From DASWHR01 sp036398095 (lineage in GTDB: Bacteria; Actinomycetota; AC-67), in NCBI GenBank assembly GCA_036398095.1, contig DASWHR010000119.1, positions 1 through 32,000 of the forward strand: 32,000 bases of DNA. Direction: 5' to 3'. The notes below the pieces were generated by a model, which did not search any database, was not told where the DNA came from, and saw only the letters and a list, made by a program, of their open reading frames with translations. The translations under genes were made by a program, and so were the position numbers. How positions within the stretch are numbered: the first letter of the stretch is position 1; every line of letters begins with the position of its first letter. Shown here in pieces: positions 22,318 through 29,549 of the stretch.

Positions 22318-23667
22318 TCAACTCACTTTCAACACGACGATCGCCACGATCAGACAGACCATGCCGACCAGGTCCACCGAGCTGGTCACGATCGGGATCG
22401 CATGGTTGTCGGGGTCGAGCCCGAAACGGAACGTTGCGACGGCCGCAGCGTATGCGATTACCGCTGTGCCCAGCGTTGCCAGAAAACCGCCGAACAGCGA
22501 CACCGAGACCATCTCCATCAGTCCCGGCGACTCGAGTCCGACCGCGAGCGCGACGAGATGCGCCGACAGGCCGACGAGCGTGAAGACCGACAGCGCGAAC
22601 GGCGCCAGCAGCGAGATGTCGAGCAGCGCCAGCCTTTCGGGAATCAGACGAGGACGGATCGCGCCAAGATGCAGTTTCGACGTCAGCCGCGACGACACGA
22701 TGCCGCCGAGCGCGCCTGCGTCTTCCAGAAACGGCGGGATCAGCACGAGCAGTGCCGGCAGCGCAAGGAACCGGTCGCGACGATGCTCGATGGCCGCGCC
22801 GGCGATCAGCATGACGATGCCCGTCAGGCTCAGCATGACGACGCTTTCGCGCATGATTCGCCGCGCGGCCGGCATCTTCGTGCGCAAGCCCATCGCAAGC
22901 ACGACGAGCGACAGGACCGCCGTCGCGATCCCGGCTGTGACCGTGACGCCCTTCTGCTGCGCCAGATACGAGGCCGCGAACAGCGACGGCAACGTGATGA
23001 TGTCGCCCATGAAGGTGATCAAGGGGGCGGCGACCGAATCCAGGTCCCAGTCGCGACGGTACGCCGTGCGAGCCAAAAGGATCGTGAGCACCAGGATGAT
23101 CGCTCCCGACACTGTTCCCGCCACCACGGAGATTGCCAGGAAATCCCACACCGGCACGGTGGGCAGCCCCAACGCGGATGTCATCACGCGCGCTGCCACC
23201 GCGAGGAACGCGGCAGAGGTGATCGACAGCAGCGTCGCCGCATACGCGTTCTGATACAGCAAGCCCCTTCGCTCCAGCGTGACGCGAAACAGGCCTGCGT
23301 GGATCGACGTGCCGAGTCGCGAGCCGAGCGCGCCGAAGATACTGCCGCGCATCCCGATGACGGCGGGAACCAGGATGAGCAGACCCGGGAGCTCTTCGAG
23401 CCGGTGTGTCATCGCGCCGAGCGCGAGGCCGGCGAGCAAATCCCCGCCCGACGAGATCCAAAGGGCGACGAATCCTTGTCGCAGGGTCGTGCGTTCCGCC
23501 CGCCAATAGCGGCCGACCTGGACGACGGCGCGTGCCGGCGCGCGAACGGCGGTGACCGGCGCGCGGGCAACGGTTCGAGCCGCCTGCGCGGGAACGCGAG
23601 CGAGGCGCCGGGTCTCCCCCGGGGTCGGCTTCTTCACCCGCCACCGCCTCGTCTCCTTTCGGTTCAC
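22318..23667 (-). CDS. SLC41/MgtE-type divalent cation transporter
   Basis: The 449-residue protein has a basic, Ala/Pro-rich N-terminal tail (about 1-58) and two MgtE/SLC41 membrane repeats. Repeat 1: PGLLILVPAVIGMRGSIFGALGSRLGT and DLDSVAAPLITFMGDIITLPSL. Repeat 2: PALLVLIPPFLEDAGALGGIVSSRL and LDPDNHAIPIVTSSVDLVGM. The acidic residues within membrane segments are where Mg2+ passes in this family. The CBS and N-domain sensors of bacterial MgtE are absent; the PhoU/RCK_C protein next door may replace them. The start is unsettled: GTG 23665-23667 has no Shine-Dalgarno, and an in-frame GTG at 23635-23637 gives nine... ten fewer residues. Mg2+ is the likeliest substrate, by family. Confidence 0.9.
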   Translation of the reverse strand: MNRKETRRWRVKKPTPGETRRLARVPAQAARTVARAPVTAVRAPARAVVQVGRYWRAERTTLRQGFVALWISSGGDLLAGLALGAMTHRLEELPGLLILVPAVIGMRGSIFGALGSRLGTSIHAGLFRVTLERRGLLYQNAYAATLLSITSAAFLAVAARVMTSALGLPTVPVWDFLAISVVAGTVSGAIILVLTILLARTAYRRDWDLDSVAAPLITFMGDIITLPSLFAASYLAQQKGVTVTAGIATAVLSLVVLAMGLRTKMPAARRIMRESVVMLSLTGIVMLIAGAAIEHRRDRFLALPALLVLIPPFLEDAGALGGIVSSRLTSKLHLGAIRPRLIPERLALLDISLLAPFALSVFTLVGLSAHLVALAVGLESPGLMEMVSVSLFGGFLATLGTAVIAYAAAVATFRFGLDPDNHAIPIVTSSVDLVGMVCLIVAIVVLKVS

Positions 23668-23715
23668 TCGATGCGAACCGCGGACGAGTCTAACCGGCGG
23701 CTGCGAGGCCTCTCG

Positions 23716-23931
23716 CTAGCATTCGCGCGAGGCCGAACGCAGGTGGTCGCGGCCGCCGAATGCGTGCCCGGCCCGGATCAGCGCGGATCCGATCGCGAGT
23801 CGCCACGCGGGCGTACCGTCCGGTCGCGAGCTGCGGCCGCGCGCCTTCGCGGCGAGGCGCGCTTCGTCGGCGAGCCGCCAGAGTTCGTCGCGCCGCTGGT
23901 TGATCAGGTCGTACTCGAAGGGTGGATACAT
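23716..23931 (-). CDS. Small protein of unknown function (71 aa)
   Basis: ATG 23929-23931 is preceded by AAGGGGG at six bases and, further up, by a good sigma-70-type promoter. The product begins MYPPFEYDLINQRRDELWRL and continues as a charged helix (ADEARLAAKARG), with a second helix RLAIGSALIRAGHAF. Short proteins that open this way with a basic helix are frequent in actinobacterial genomes, but I know no function. It is 48 bases upstream of the transporter gene and is probably the first gene of that operon. Confidence 0.65.
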   Translation of the reverse strand: MYPPFEYDLINQRRDELWRLADEARLAAKARGRSSRPDGTPAWRLAIGSALIRAGHAFGGRDHLRSASREC

Positions 23932-23991
23932 CGGGGACCCCCTTGCGTCGCCGGGCCGGTCCGTCCGGCCCCTTGCTCGTAACCTGCAAAG

Positions 23992-24021
23992 AGTATAAGA
24001 TGGTTAGGCATCACCAGTCAA
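23992..24021 (-). promoter_or_regulatory. Sigma-70-type promoter for the transporter operon
   Basis: On the minus strand TTGACT (24021-24016) is followed by 18 bases and TATACT (23997-23992), with expected initiation near 23985 and a leader of about 54 bases. On the plus strand the same bases hold TATAAG (23994-23999) with TTGCTC 15 bases upstream (23973-23978), a weaker overlapping candidate for the CGNR gene. Confidence 0.7.
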
Positions 24022-24050
24022 GCCATTTCGACGGTTAGATTTGGAGCGAG

Positions 24051-24608
24051 ATGACCACGGCACGATCCGAGACGGTTCCCGCCCCCGCGCGACTAGTCGC
24101 GGCGTTCGTCAATACCCTCGATCTGGAGTCGCCGACCGACCAGATCGGCACGCCGGCAGGGCTTCGATCCTGGCTCCAGGAGCAGAGCCTGCTGGACGAG
24201 GACGCGCCCACCCCCGGCCGCTACGACGTGGACATGGCCCGCGGGATGCGCGAGGACCTCCGGGACCTGCTGGAGTGCAATTGCGGTGGCCCGCTGGCCG
24301 ATCGCTGTGTGGACGGGCTCAATCGCGCCTCCTCGGTCGGGCGACTGGTCGTGCGGGTCGGCCCCGACGGCCGCGCGGTGCTCGAGCCCGAGGCCGCCGG
24401 TGTTGCCGGCTCACTCGGCGCGATCATGGCCGCCGTGTACACCTCGATGACCGACGGGACGTGGGAGCGGCTGAAGACGTGCCGGCGCGAATCGTGCCGA
24501 TGGGTCTTCTACGACCAGTCCAAGAACCGCAGTGGCGCGTGGTGCTCGATGAAGGTGTGCGGCAACCGCGAGAAAGCCAAGCAGTTCCGGGAGCGCCGCA
24601 AGGCATGA
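24051..24608 (+). CDS. CGNR zinc-finger (ABATE domain) regulator
   Basis: The 185-residue protein has an N-terminal ABATE-type domain (about 11-135; RLVAAFVNTLDLE) and a C-terminal CGNR zinc finger: Cys144 and Cys149 (CRRESC), WVFYDQSKNRSGAWC, Cys165 and Cys170 in CSMKVCGNR, then a basic tail. All four zinc cysteines are present. Proteins of this type are taken to be DNA-binding regulators, often stress-linked. ATG 24051 follows GGAG by four bases. Its stop overlaps the DNA glycosylase start (ATGA), so it may regulate, and share, the alkylation- or base-damage response. No other zinc motif is needed to explain CNC at 76-78. Confidence 0.93.
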   Translation: MTTARSETVPAPARLVAAFVNTLDLESPTDQIGTPAGLRSWLQEQSLLDEDAPTPGRYDVDMARGMREDLRDLLECNCGGPLADRCVDGLNRASSVGRLVVRVGPDGRAVLEPEAAGVAGSLGAIMAAVYTSMTDGTWERLKTCRRESCRWVFYDQSKNRSGAWCSMKVCGNREKAKQFRERRKA

Positions 24609-25519
24609 GCACCTTCGACATTCCGTTGCGCGGCGCAGGCGGAGAGCCGGTGGACCTGTGGCGCACCATCAACTCGCACGGCGTCGCGTCGCTGCCGCCG
24701 CACGCCGTCGACGAAGATCGCCGCGCGCTGACGACCGTGGTCGCGATCCCCGGCGCGAAGCCGCGCCGCGTTCGGGTCGAAGCCGGCCGCGGCCGCCATG
24801 CGCGGGTCACCATCGACGGGCCGGCCGCCGGCTCGCGCACGATCGCTCGCGTCCGCGAGGAAGTCCGTCACATCCTTGCCCTCGATCGGGACCTGTCGCC
24901 GTTCTACGCGCTGGTCGCGGCGGATCCGGCGCTCGCGTGGGCGGCGAGCGGCGCCGGCCGCATGGTCCGCAGCCAGACCGTCTTCGAGGAGGTCGTCAAG
25001 ACCGTGTGCACCACCAACTGCACCTGGTCGGCGACCGAGCGAATGGTGGGCGCGCTCGTCGAGCATTTGGGCGAGCCTGCCGCAGGCGTCACGCCCGGCT
25101 CCGGCGCCGCCGGCCGCGCGTTTCCGACGCCGGCCGCGATGGCCGCCGCCGGCGAGGACTTCTACCGCGAGGTCGTGCGCGCCGGCTATCGCGGCGCCTA
25201 CTTCCGCGCGCTCGCCCGCGACGTCGCCGGCGGGGCGCTGGACCTGGAGGCGCTCGCCGCCGACGAAGATGTGACCGACGATGAGATCTTCAAACGCTTG
25301 ATCGCGTTGCCCGGCGTCGGTCCGTATGCGGCCGCGCACATCATGCAGATGATCGGCCGGCATTCGCGCCCGATCCTGGATTCCTGGACCCGGCCGAAGT
25401 ACGCGCGGCTGACCGGCAAGAAGTCCGTCACGGACAAGGCGATCGTTCGCCGCTTCGCGCGCTATCGCGAACACGCCGGCCTGGCGTTCTGGCTGTTCCT
25501 GACCGAAGACTGGATTTAG
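24605..25519 (+). CDS. HhH-GPD DNA glycosylase (AlkA-like)
   Basis: The 304-residue protein has a N-terminal beta region (about 10-75) as in AlkA/OGG1 relatives and a helical HhH-GPD domain (about 115-300). The hairpin is LIALPGVGPYAAAHI (232-246) and the catalytic Asp259 sits in PILDSW. The residue that is Lys in bifunctional OGG1-type glycosylase/lyases is Tyr241, so it should be monofunctional. It removes damaged bases by cutting the N-glycosidic bond; 3-methyladenine-type lesions are the likely substrate but this is inferred. No iron-sulfur cysteines follow. The TAG stop lies at the edge of a MITE-like element. Confidence 0.9.
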   Translation: MSTFDIPLRGAGGEPVDLWRTINSHGVASLPPHAVDEDRRALTTVVAIPGAKPRRVRVEAGRGRHARVTIDGPAAGSRTIARVREEVRHILALDRDLSPFYALVAADPALAWAASGAGRMVRSQTVFEEVVKTVCTTNCTWSATERMVGALVEHLGEPAAGVTPGSGAAGRAFPTPAAMAAAGEDFYREVVRAGYRGAYFRALARDVAGGALDLEALAADEDVTDDEIFKRLIALPGVGPYAAAHIMQMIGRHSRPILDSWTRPKYARLTGKKSVTDKAIVRRFARYREHAGLAFWLFLTEDWI

Positions 25520-25630
25520 GAGGGTGCTGAAATAGTGGGTGTCTGTATGCAAGCACACCCGACTGCAACTTTCCGACCAGCGATGATCTGAGTCCGGCCG
25601 AGCACGGGTCAGCCTATTTCAGCACCCTCC
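25519..25630. mobile_element. 112-bp MITE-like element with 17-base inverted ends and TA flanks
   Basis: GGAGGGTGCTGAAATAG (25519-25535) and its exact reverse complement (25614-25630) bound a 78-base interior with no coding capacity. Both ends are flanked by TA (25517-25518 and 25631-25632), as expected of a TA target duplication, so the perfect repeat is 19 bases including TA. The interior has a subterminal hairpin (GGGTGT at 25537-25542 with ACACCC at 25555-25560). Removing the element and one TA leaves both flanking convergent genes with stop codons (TAG and TAA). It could now act as a two-way terminator. No transposase is in the window. Confidence 0.65.
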
Positions 25631-26706
25631 TAGCGGACGGTTACCGGGACGGTCTGGACGGCGTTGTTGCCGAAGCCGCCGGTGTTCCACGGCTGATTCA
25701 GCGGTTGGGTGTTGCCGTTCGCATCGGTCGCACGGCACGTCAGGACGTGCTCGCCGGGCGCGGGGGTCCAGATGGCCGACCAGCCGCGCCACGCGAACGC
25801 GCCGATCGGATCATCGAGCGTCGCGTCGAACCATTCGCCGTTCACGCCGACCTCGACGCGCTCGATCTCGACCGGGCCGGCCCACGCGCGGCCGCGAAGC
25901 TCGACCGGCCCTTCGTCCACGACGCGGCGGCGCGTGAGGAAGTCGGGAAAGCCGGGGGGAATCATCAGCGACCGCACTTCGATCGTGGTGACCGGCGTTC
26001 CCGGATCGGTCTCGTTTCGATGGTAGGTGTAGGCCTTCTGCTGGTATCCGGTAAACGGGGTGGTGACCGCTTCGATGCGGTGCAGCCATTTGACGCTCGC
26101 CATTCCGTACCAGCCGGGAACCAGCAGCCGCATCGGATGGCCGTGCTGCGCGGGGATGGGCTCACCGTTCATCGCGTAGGCGAGCAGGATCTCGGCCTGC
26201 ATCGAATGCTCGATCGGAAGGCTGCGTTGATAGTCCTGCTCGACGCCGCGTTCGGTGCCGTGATCGGCGCCGGTGAAGACCAGCTCGACCGCTTCGGCAA
26301 GCGGATTGGCGATCTCGAGCAGATCGCGTAGCGGCACGCCGGTCCATCTCGCCGTCCCGACCGCTTCGACGCCCCAGGGCTGGCTGACCGGACGCGGCTG
26401 CAGCCGTGCGCGGCCGTTTCCGGCGCACTCCATCGTGACGGTGAGCGTCTTGGATGGCATCGCCTGAAGCTCGTGCAGCGCCATCGACATCGGGGATTCG
26501 ACGGCGCCGCCGATGCGCAGCCGCCACTCGGCTGCGTCAACGAATGGGATGTCGTAGTGGATCAGCAGATAATGAAGGCCGGGCGGCGTGATATCGGCCG
26601 CCAAAGCCTCCAGCGGCATGCCCCGGTTGCGGGTGGCGAGCGCCAGCTCTTCCTGCGTGATCCCGTCCGAGTCGGTCGGCGGGATACCCAAAGGATCGAG
26701 TCCCAT
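25630..26706 (-). CDS. Sulfite oxidase-family molybdopterin enzyme
   Basis: The 358-residue protein has the sulfite-oxidase molybdopterin domain (about 45-230) with the molybdenum ligand Cys94 in TMECAGNGR, plus HGHPMRLLVPGWYGMASVKWL, and the Ig-like dimerisation domain (about 250-355) ending GFGNNAVQTVPVTV. No haem b5 domain and no Tat or Sec signal is visible, so it appears cytosolic, unlike many bacterial SorA/YedY types. The physiological substrate may be sulfite or another S/N-oxide. The ATG has no Shine-Dalgarno; TAGCAT lies seven bases upstream and includes the stop of the acyl-CoA dehydrogenase gene, which is ten bases away. Confidence 0.93.
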   Translation of the reverse strand: MGLDPLGIPPTDSDGITQEELALATRNRGMPLEALAADITPPGLHYLLIHYDIPFVDAAEWRLRIGGAVESPMSMALHELQAMPSKTLTVTMECAGNGRARLQPRPVSQPWGVEAVGTARWTGVPLRDLLEIANPLAEAVELVFTGADHGTERGVEQDYQRSLPIEHSMQAEILLAYAMNGEPIPAQHGHPMRLLVPGWYGMASVKWLHRIEAVTTPFTGYQQKAYTYHRNETDPGTPVTTIEVRSLMIPPGFPDFLTRRRVVDEGPVELRGRAWAGPVEIERVEVGVNGEWFDATLDDPIGAFAWRGWSAIWTPAPGEHVLTCRATDANGNTQPLNQPWNTGGFGNNAVQTVPVTVR

Positions 26707-26716
26707 CGAATCGATG

Positions 26717-27862
26717 CTATCCCTTGGCCAGGGCGCGCGCGATCACGACGCGCTGAATCTGGTTGGTGCCTTCGTAGATCTGCGTGATCTTCGCGTCGCG
26801 CATCATCCGTTCGACCGGGAACTCCTTCACGTAGCCGTAGCCGCCGAGGATCTGCACGGCGTCGGTGGTTACGCTCATCGCCGTGTCCGACGCATAGCAC
26901 TTGGCGATCGCGGCGTGATACGAGACTTTCGGGTCCTTGTCCACCACGGCGTGCGCGGCCTTGTAGACGAGCAAGCGCGACGCTTCGATGCGCATCGCCA
27001 TGTCGGCGAGCATGAACTCGATCCCTTGAAACTGCACGATCGGCTTGCCGAATTGCCGGCGGTCCTTCGCGTAGGCGAGCGCATGATCGAAGGCGCCCTG
27101 CGCGATCCCCAGCGCCTGCGCCGCGATCGTCGGGCGGGAGAAGTCCAGCGTGCGCATTGCATACGTGAAGCCGAGATTTTCTTCGCCCAGCAGATCCTCG
27201 CCCCGCGCGCGGTAGTTGTTCAGGATCACCTCGCGCGTGGGAGAGCCTTTGATCCCCATTTTGTGCTCTTCGCGGCCGATCTCGAAGCCGGGATCGTCGC
27301 GGCGGACGATGAAGGCCGACACGTTCTTGCCCTTCGGCGCGTCGGCGTTGGTGACGGCGAAGTAGGTGTAGGTGTCGGCGACGCCGGCGTTGGTGATGAA
27401 ACGCTTCGTTCCGTTCATGACCCAACCGTCGCCGTCACGCACGGCGCGCGATTTCATCGCGCCGGCGTCGCTGCCCGACTCGGGCTCGGTCAGGCAGTAG
27501 GCCATTTGACGCTCGCCGCGCACGACCGCTCCGAGCAACTCCTTCTTCTGCTCGTCGTTGCCGGCAAGCATCACCGGGATCGCGCCCAGGCGATTCACGA
27601 GCGGGATCAGCGATACGCCGGCCGACACGCGCGAGATCTCCTCGATCATGAGGCAGAAATCCACGGGGCCGCCGGAGCCGCCGAACTCTTCGGGATAGCC
27701 GATCGCCATCAGGTCGTTGCGCACGAGCAGCTCGTGCATGTCGGCCGGATACTCGTCCTTCTCATCGATTTCGGCCGCCCGGGGGGCGATGTGCCTTTCG
27801 GCCAGGCCGCGGACGGTGGATCGGAACAGCTCTTGCTCGTCGGAAAGGCGAAATGTGGTCAT
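26717..27862 (-). CDS. Acyl-CoA dehydrogenase (second copy)
   Basis: The 381-residue protein is a full acyl-CoA dehydrogenase: DEQELFRSTVRGLAERHIAP, the loop YCLTEPESGSDAGAMKS, RRQFGKPIVQFQGIEFMLADM, QILGGYGYVKEFPVERMMRDAKI and YEGTNQIQRVVIARAL, with catalytic Glu364. It differs clearly from the enzyme at 15.9 kb (for example FRLSDEQ and SAGVSLIPLVNRLG), so it is a paralog with its own substrate. It is followed after ten bases by the sulfite-oxidase-like gene, an odd pair for a shared pathway. It diverges from the secreted beta-propeller gene across a 152-base gap in which I see no clear promoter. Confidence 0.95.
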   Translation of the reverse strand: MTTFRLSDEQELFRSTVRGLAERHIAPRAAEIDEKDEYPADMHELLVRNDLMAIGYPEEFGGSGGPVDFCLMIEEISRVSAGVSLIPLVNRLGAIPVMLAGNDEQKKELLGAVVRGERQMAYCLTEPESGSDAGAMKSRAVRDGDGWVMNGTKRFITNAGVADTYTYFAVTNADAPKGKNVSAFIVRRDDPGFEIGREEHKMGIKGSPTREVILNNYRARGEDLLGEENLGFTYAMRTLDFSRPTIAAQALGIAQGAFDHALAYAKDRRQFGKPIVQFQGIEFMLADMAMRIEASRLLVYKAAHAVVDKDPKVSYHAAIAKCYASDTAMSVTTDAVQILGGYGYVKEFPVERMMRDAKITQIYEGTNQIQRVVIARALAKG

Positions 27863-28014
27863 CGATGGTCTCGCAATCTGATCGATCTCGGTGTGCCCGG
27901 ACGCTCGACAGCCTACCCGTCGCCCGGGATCGTCCGCACGAATCGGCCGCGGCGGAAGGATCGGGAGAACCGCTCGTCGAAACAGCCCTCTAGCCGGATC
28001 GTCAGGGGGAGCCC

Positions 28015-29094
28015 ATGAAGCGTTCCATGTTCGCCGTCATGCTCATGCTCGCGGTCGCCGTCCATCCCGCGCGCGCGGCCGATCCGCCCGTCGGCACCAC
28101 GACCATCTTCGCCCGTGTCGGCGCGCCGGGCATGCCGGAAGGGATCGCGGTGCGCGACGGCATCGTCTACGTCGGCACGCACGTGTCGATCGCGGGCAAT
28201 CAGGGCGGGCCCGCGTCGAAGATCTTCACGTTCGACCTTGCCACCGGCGCGGCGCTGGGCGAGATCACGGTGCAGGGACAAGACTTGTCGGTGACTCACG
28301 GGATCCTGGCGATGGCGTTCGACGCCGCCGGCGTGCTCTACGTCGTCGATCGGAATCCGGGACGGATCGTGCGCATCGACCCGGCGAGCGGCGCGCAGAC
28401 GGTGTATGCGACGATCCCGAACCTTCCGGCCTGCCGGCCGGTGGTCGGACCCCAGGTGGACTGCTCGCCGACGGTGCTGGACTCGGCGACGTTCGCCGAT
28501 TACCTCGCCTTCGATGCCGACGGCACCGCCTATGTCACCGATCTGGAAGCGGCGACGATCTTTCGCGTCCCGCCGGGCGGCGGTCCGGCACAGATCTGGT
28601 ATCAGGATGCGGTCTTCGACGGCCTGTTCGGCTTGAACGGTATCGCCGTCGATCCGTCGGGCACGCACCTGTACTTTGCGATGACCGGCTCGCAACAGCC
28701 GGGATCGCCCGCGCAGGGCGTGATCTATACGCTGCCGATCGTGGATTCGCTGGCGCCGGCGGACCTTCGTGTCTTCCACACGCTCCTGCAGCCGGCCGCG
28801 GGCGCGGACGGGATCGCGTTCGGCGCGAGCGGCAAGCTCTACGTGGCGCTGGCGGGCGCGAATCAGGTCGCGATCCTGAATCCGGACGGGTCCGAAGCCG
28901 CGATCTTCCCCGATCCGATCGCCAACCAGCTCCAAGAGATCCCCTACGACCTGCCGGCCTCGATCGCCTTCGACGGGCAGGGCTCGATCCTGGTCACCAA
29001 CCAGTCCTTTTTCGCCGCCGATTCCGACCATTGGGCGGTCTTTCGCGCGTGGGTCGGGGATACGGCCCTTTCCCTGATCGAGCCCGTTTTGTAG
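28015..29094 (+). CDS. Secreted SMP-30/NHL-like beta-propeller
   Basis: The 359-residue protein has a Sec signal peptide (KRSMFAVMLMLAVAVHPARA, cleavage near residue 21) and then repeated propeller blades: MPEGIAVRDGIVYVGT, AMAFDAAGVLYVVDRNPGRIVRID, YLAFDADGTAYVTDLEAATIFRV, GIAVDPSGTHLYFAMT, GIAFGASGKLYVALAG and SIAFDGQGSILVTNQS. This gives about six blades. No SMP-30 metal residues can be assigned with confidence, so a lactonase role is not claimed. GGGGGAG lies five bases before the ATG. Two cysteines (ACRPV, DCSPT) may pair outside the cell. Confidence 0.85.
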   Translation: MKRSMFAVMLMLAVAVHPARAADPPVGTTTIFARVGAPGMPEGIAVRDGIVYVGTHVSIAGNQGGPASKIFTFDLATGAALGEITVQGQDLSVTHGILAMAFDAAGVLYVVDRNPGRIVRIDPASGAQTVYATIPNLPACRPVVGPQVDCSPTVLDSATFADYLAFDADGTAYVTDLEAATIFRVPPGGGPAQIWYQDAVFDGLFGLNGIAVDPSGTHLYFAMTGSQQPGSPAQGVIYTLPIVDSLAPADLRVFHTLLQPAAGADGIAFGASGKLYVALAGANQVAILNPDGSEAAIFPDPIANQLQEIPYDLPASIAFDGQGSILVTNQSFFAADSDHWAVFRAWVGDTALSLIEPVL

Positions 29095-29177
29095 CCTGGA
29101 ACCGGCGCACGAGGTGCAATCGCGGCGCGGCCGCTGCATAATCCGGGCGACTACCCGCGGATGAGGAGATCGACAGC

Positions 29178-29540
29178 ATGGTTTTAGAGCCGGACACGAT
29201 TCTGTTCGGTGTCAAGGGCGAGGACGACTGGGCGTTCGCGCCCGACGTCATCGCTCGGCTCGACGATTCCTCCGAAGGATTTCTGATTCTGGAAGACGAA
29301 GACAGGGATGTGGATCCCAGCGAAGATGACGAGGGCTGGCCGATCATCCCCGGCAATCAGATCATCTGGATCGACGACGGCGACGAGGCCGAGCCGCTCG
29401 CGATCGTCTCGGCCGACCGCGCCATCCTGCCGGACACACTCGAAGAGGTTGCGCAGGAGTGGGCGCGCGGCGAGGACGCCGTCGAGATCGAGGTCGACTC
29501 GTCGGGCACCGTGACCGCCGTTTTCACCTCGGTGGACTAG
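29178..29540 (+). CDS. Acidic protein of unknown function (120 aa)
   Basis: ATG 29178 has GAGGAG eight bases upstream. The 120-residue protein is strongly acidic, with Asp/Glu clusters (EDEDRDVDPSEDDEG; WIDDGDEAE; EIEVDSSG) alternating with hydrophobic strands (GFLIL, QIIWI, LAIVSADRAILP, TVTAVF), so it looks folded rather than disordered. No cysteines, signal peptide or membrane helix. I do not recognise a family. It ends nine bases before the synthase/DUF35 gene and is likely its operon partner, perhaps an accessory or chaperone-like subunit; that is inference from position only. Confidence 0.75.
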   Translation: MVLEPDTILFGVKGEDDWAFAPDVIARLDDSSEGFLILEDEDRDVDPSEDDEGWPIIPGNQIIWIDDGDEAEPLAIVSADRAILPDTLEEVAQEWARGEDAVEIEVDSSGTVTAVFTSVD

Positions 29541-29549
29541 GAGCATCCC

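Noticed and set aside
22255..23982. A 575-residue open frame on the plus strand across the transporter gene
   Set aside because: Arg/Gln/Asp-rich shadow of the minus-strand genes; the opposite strand has clear family motifs.
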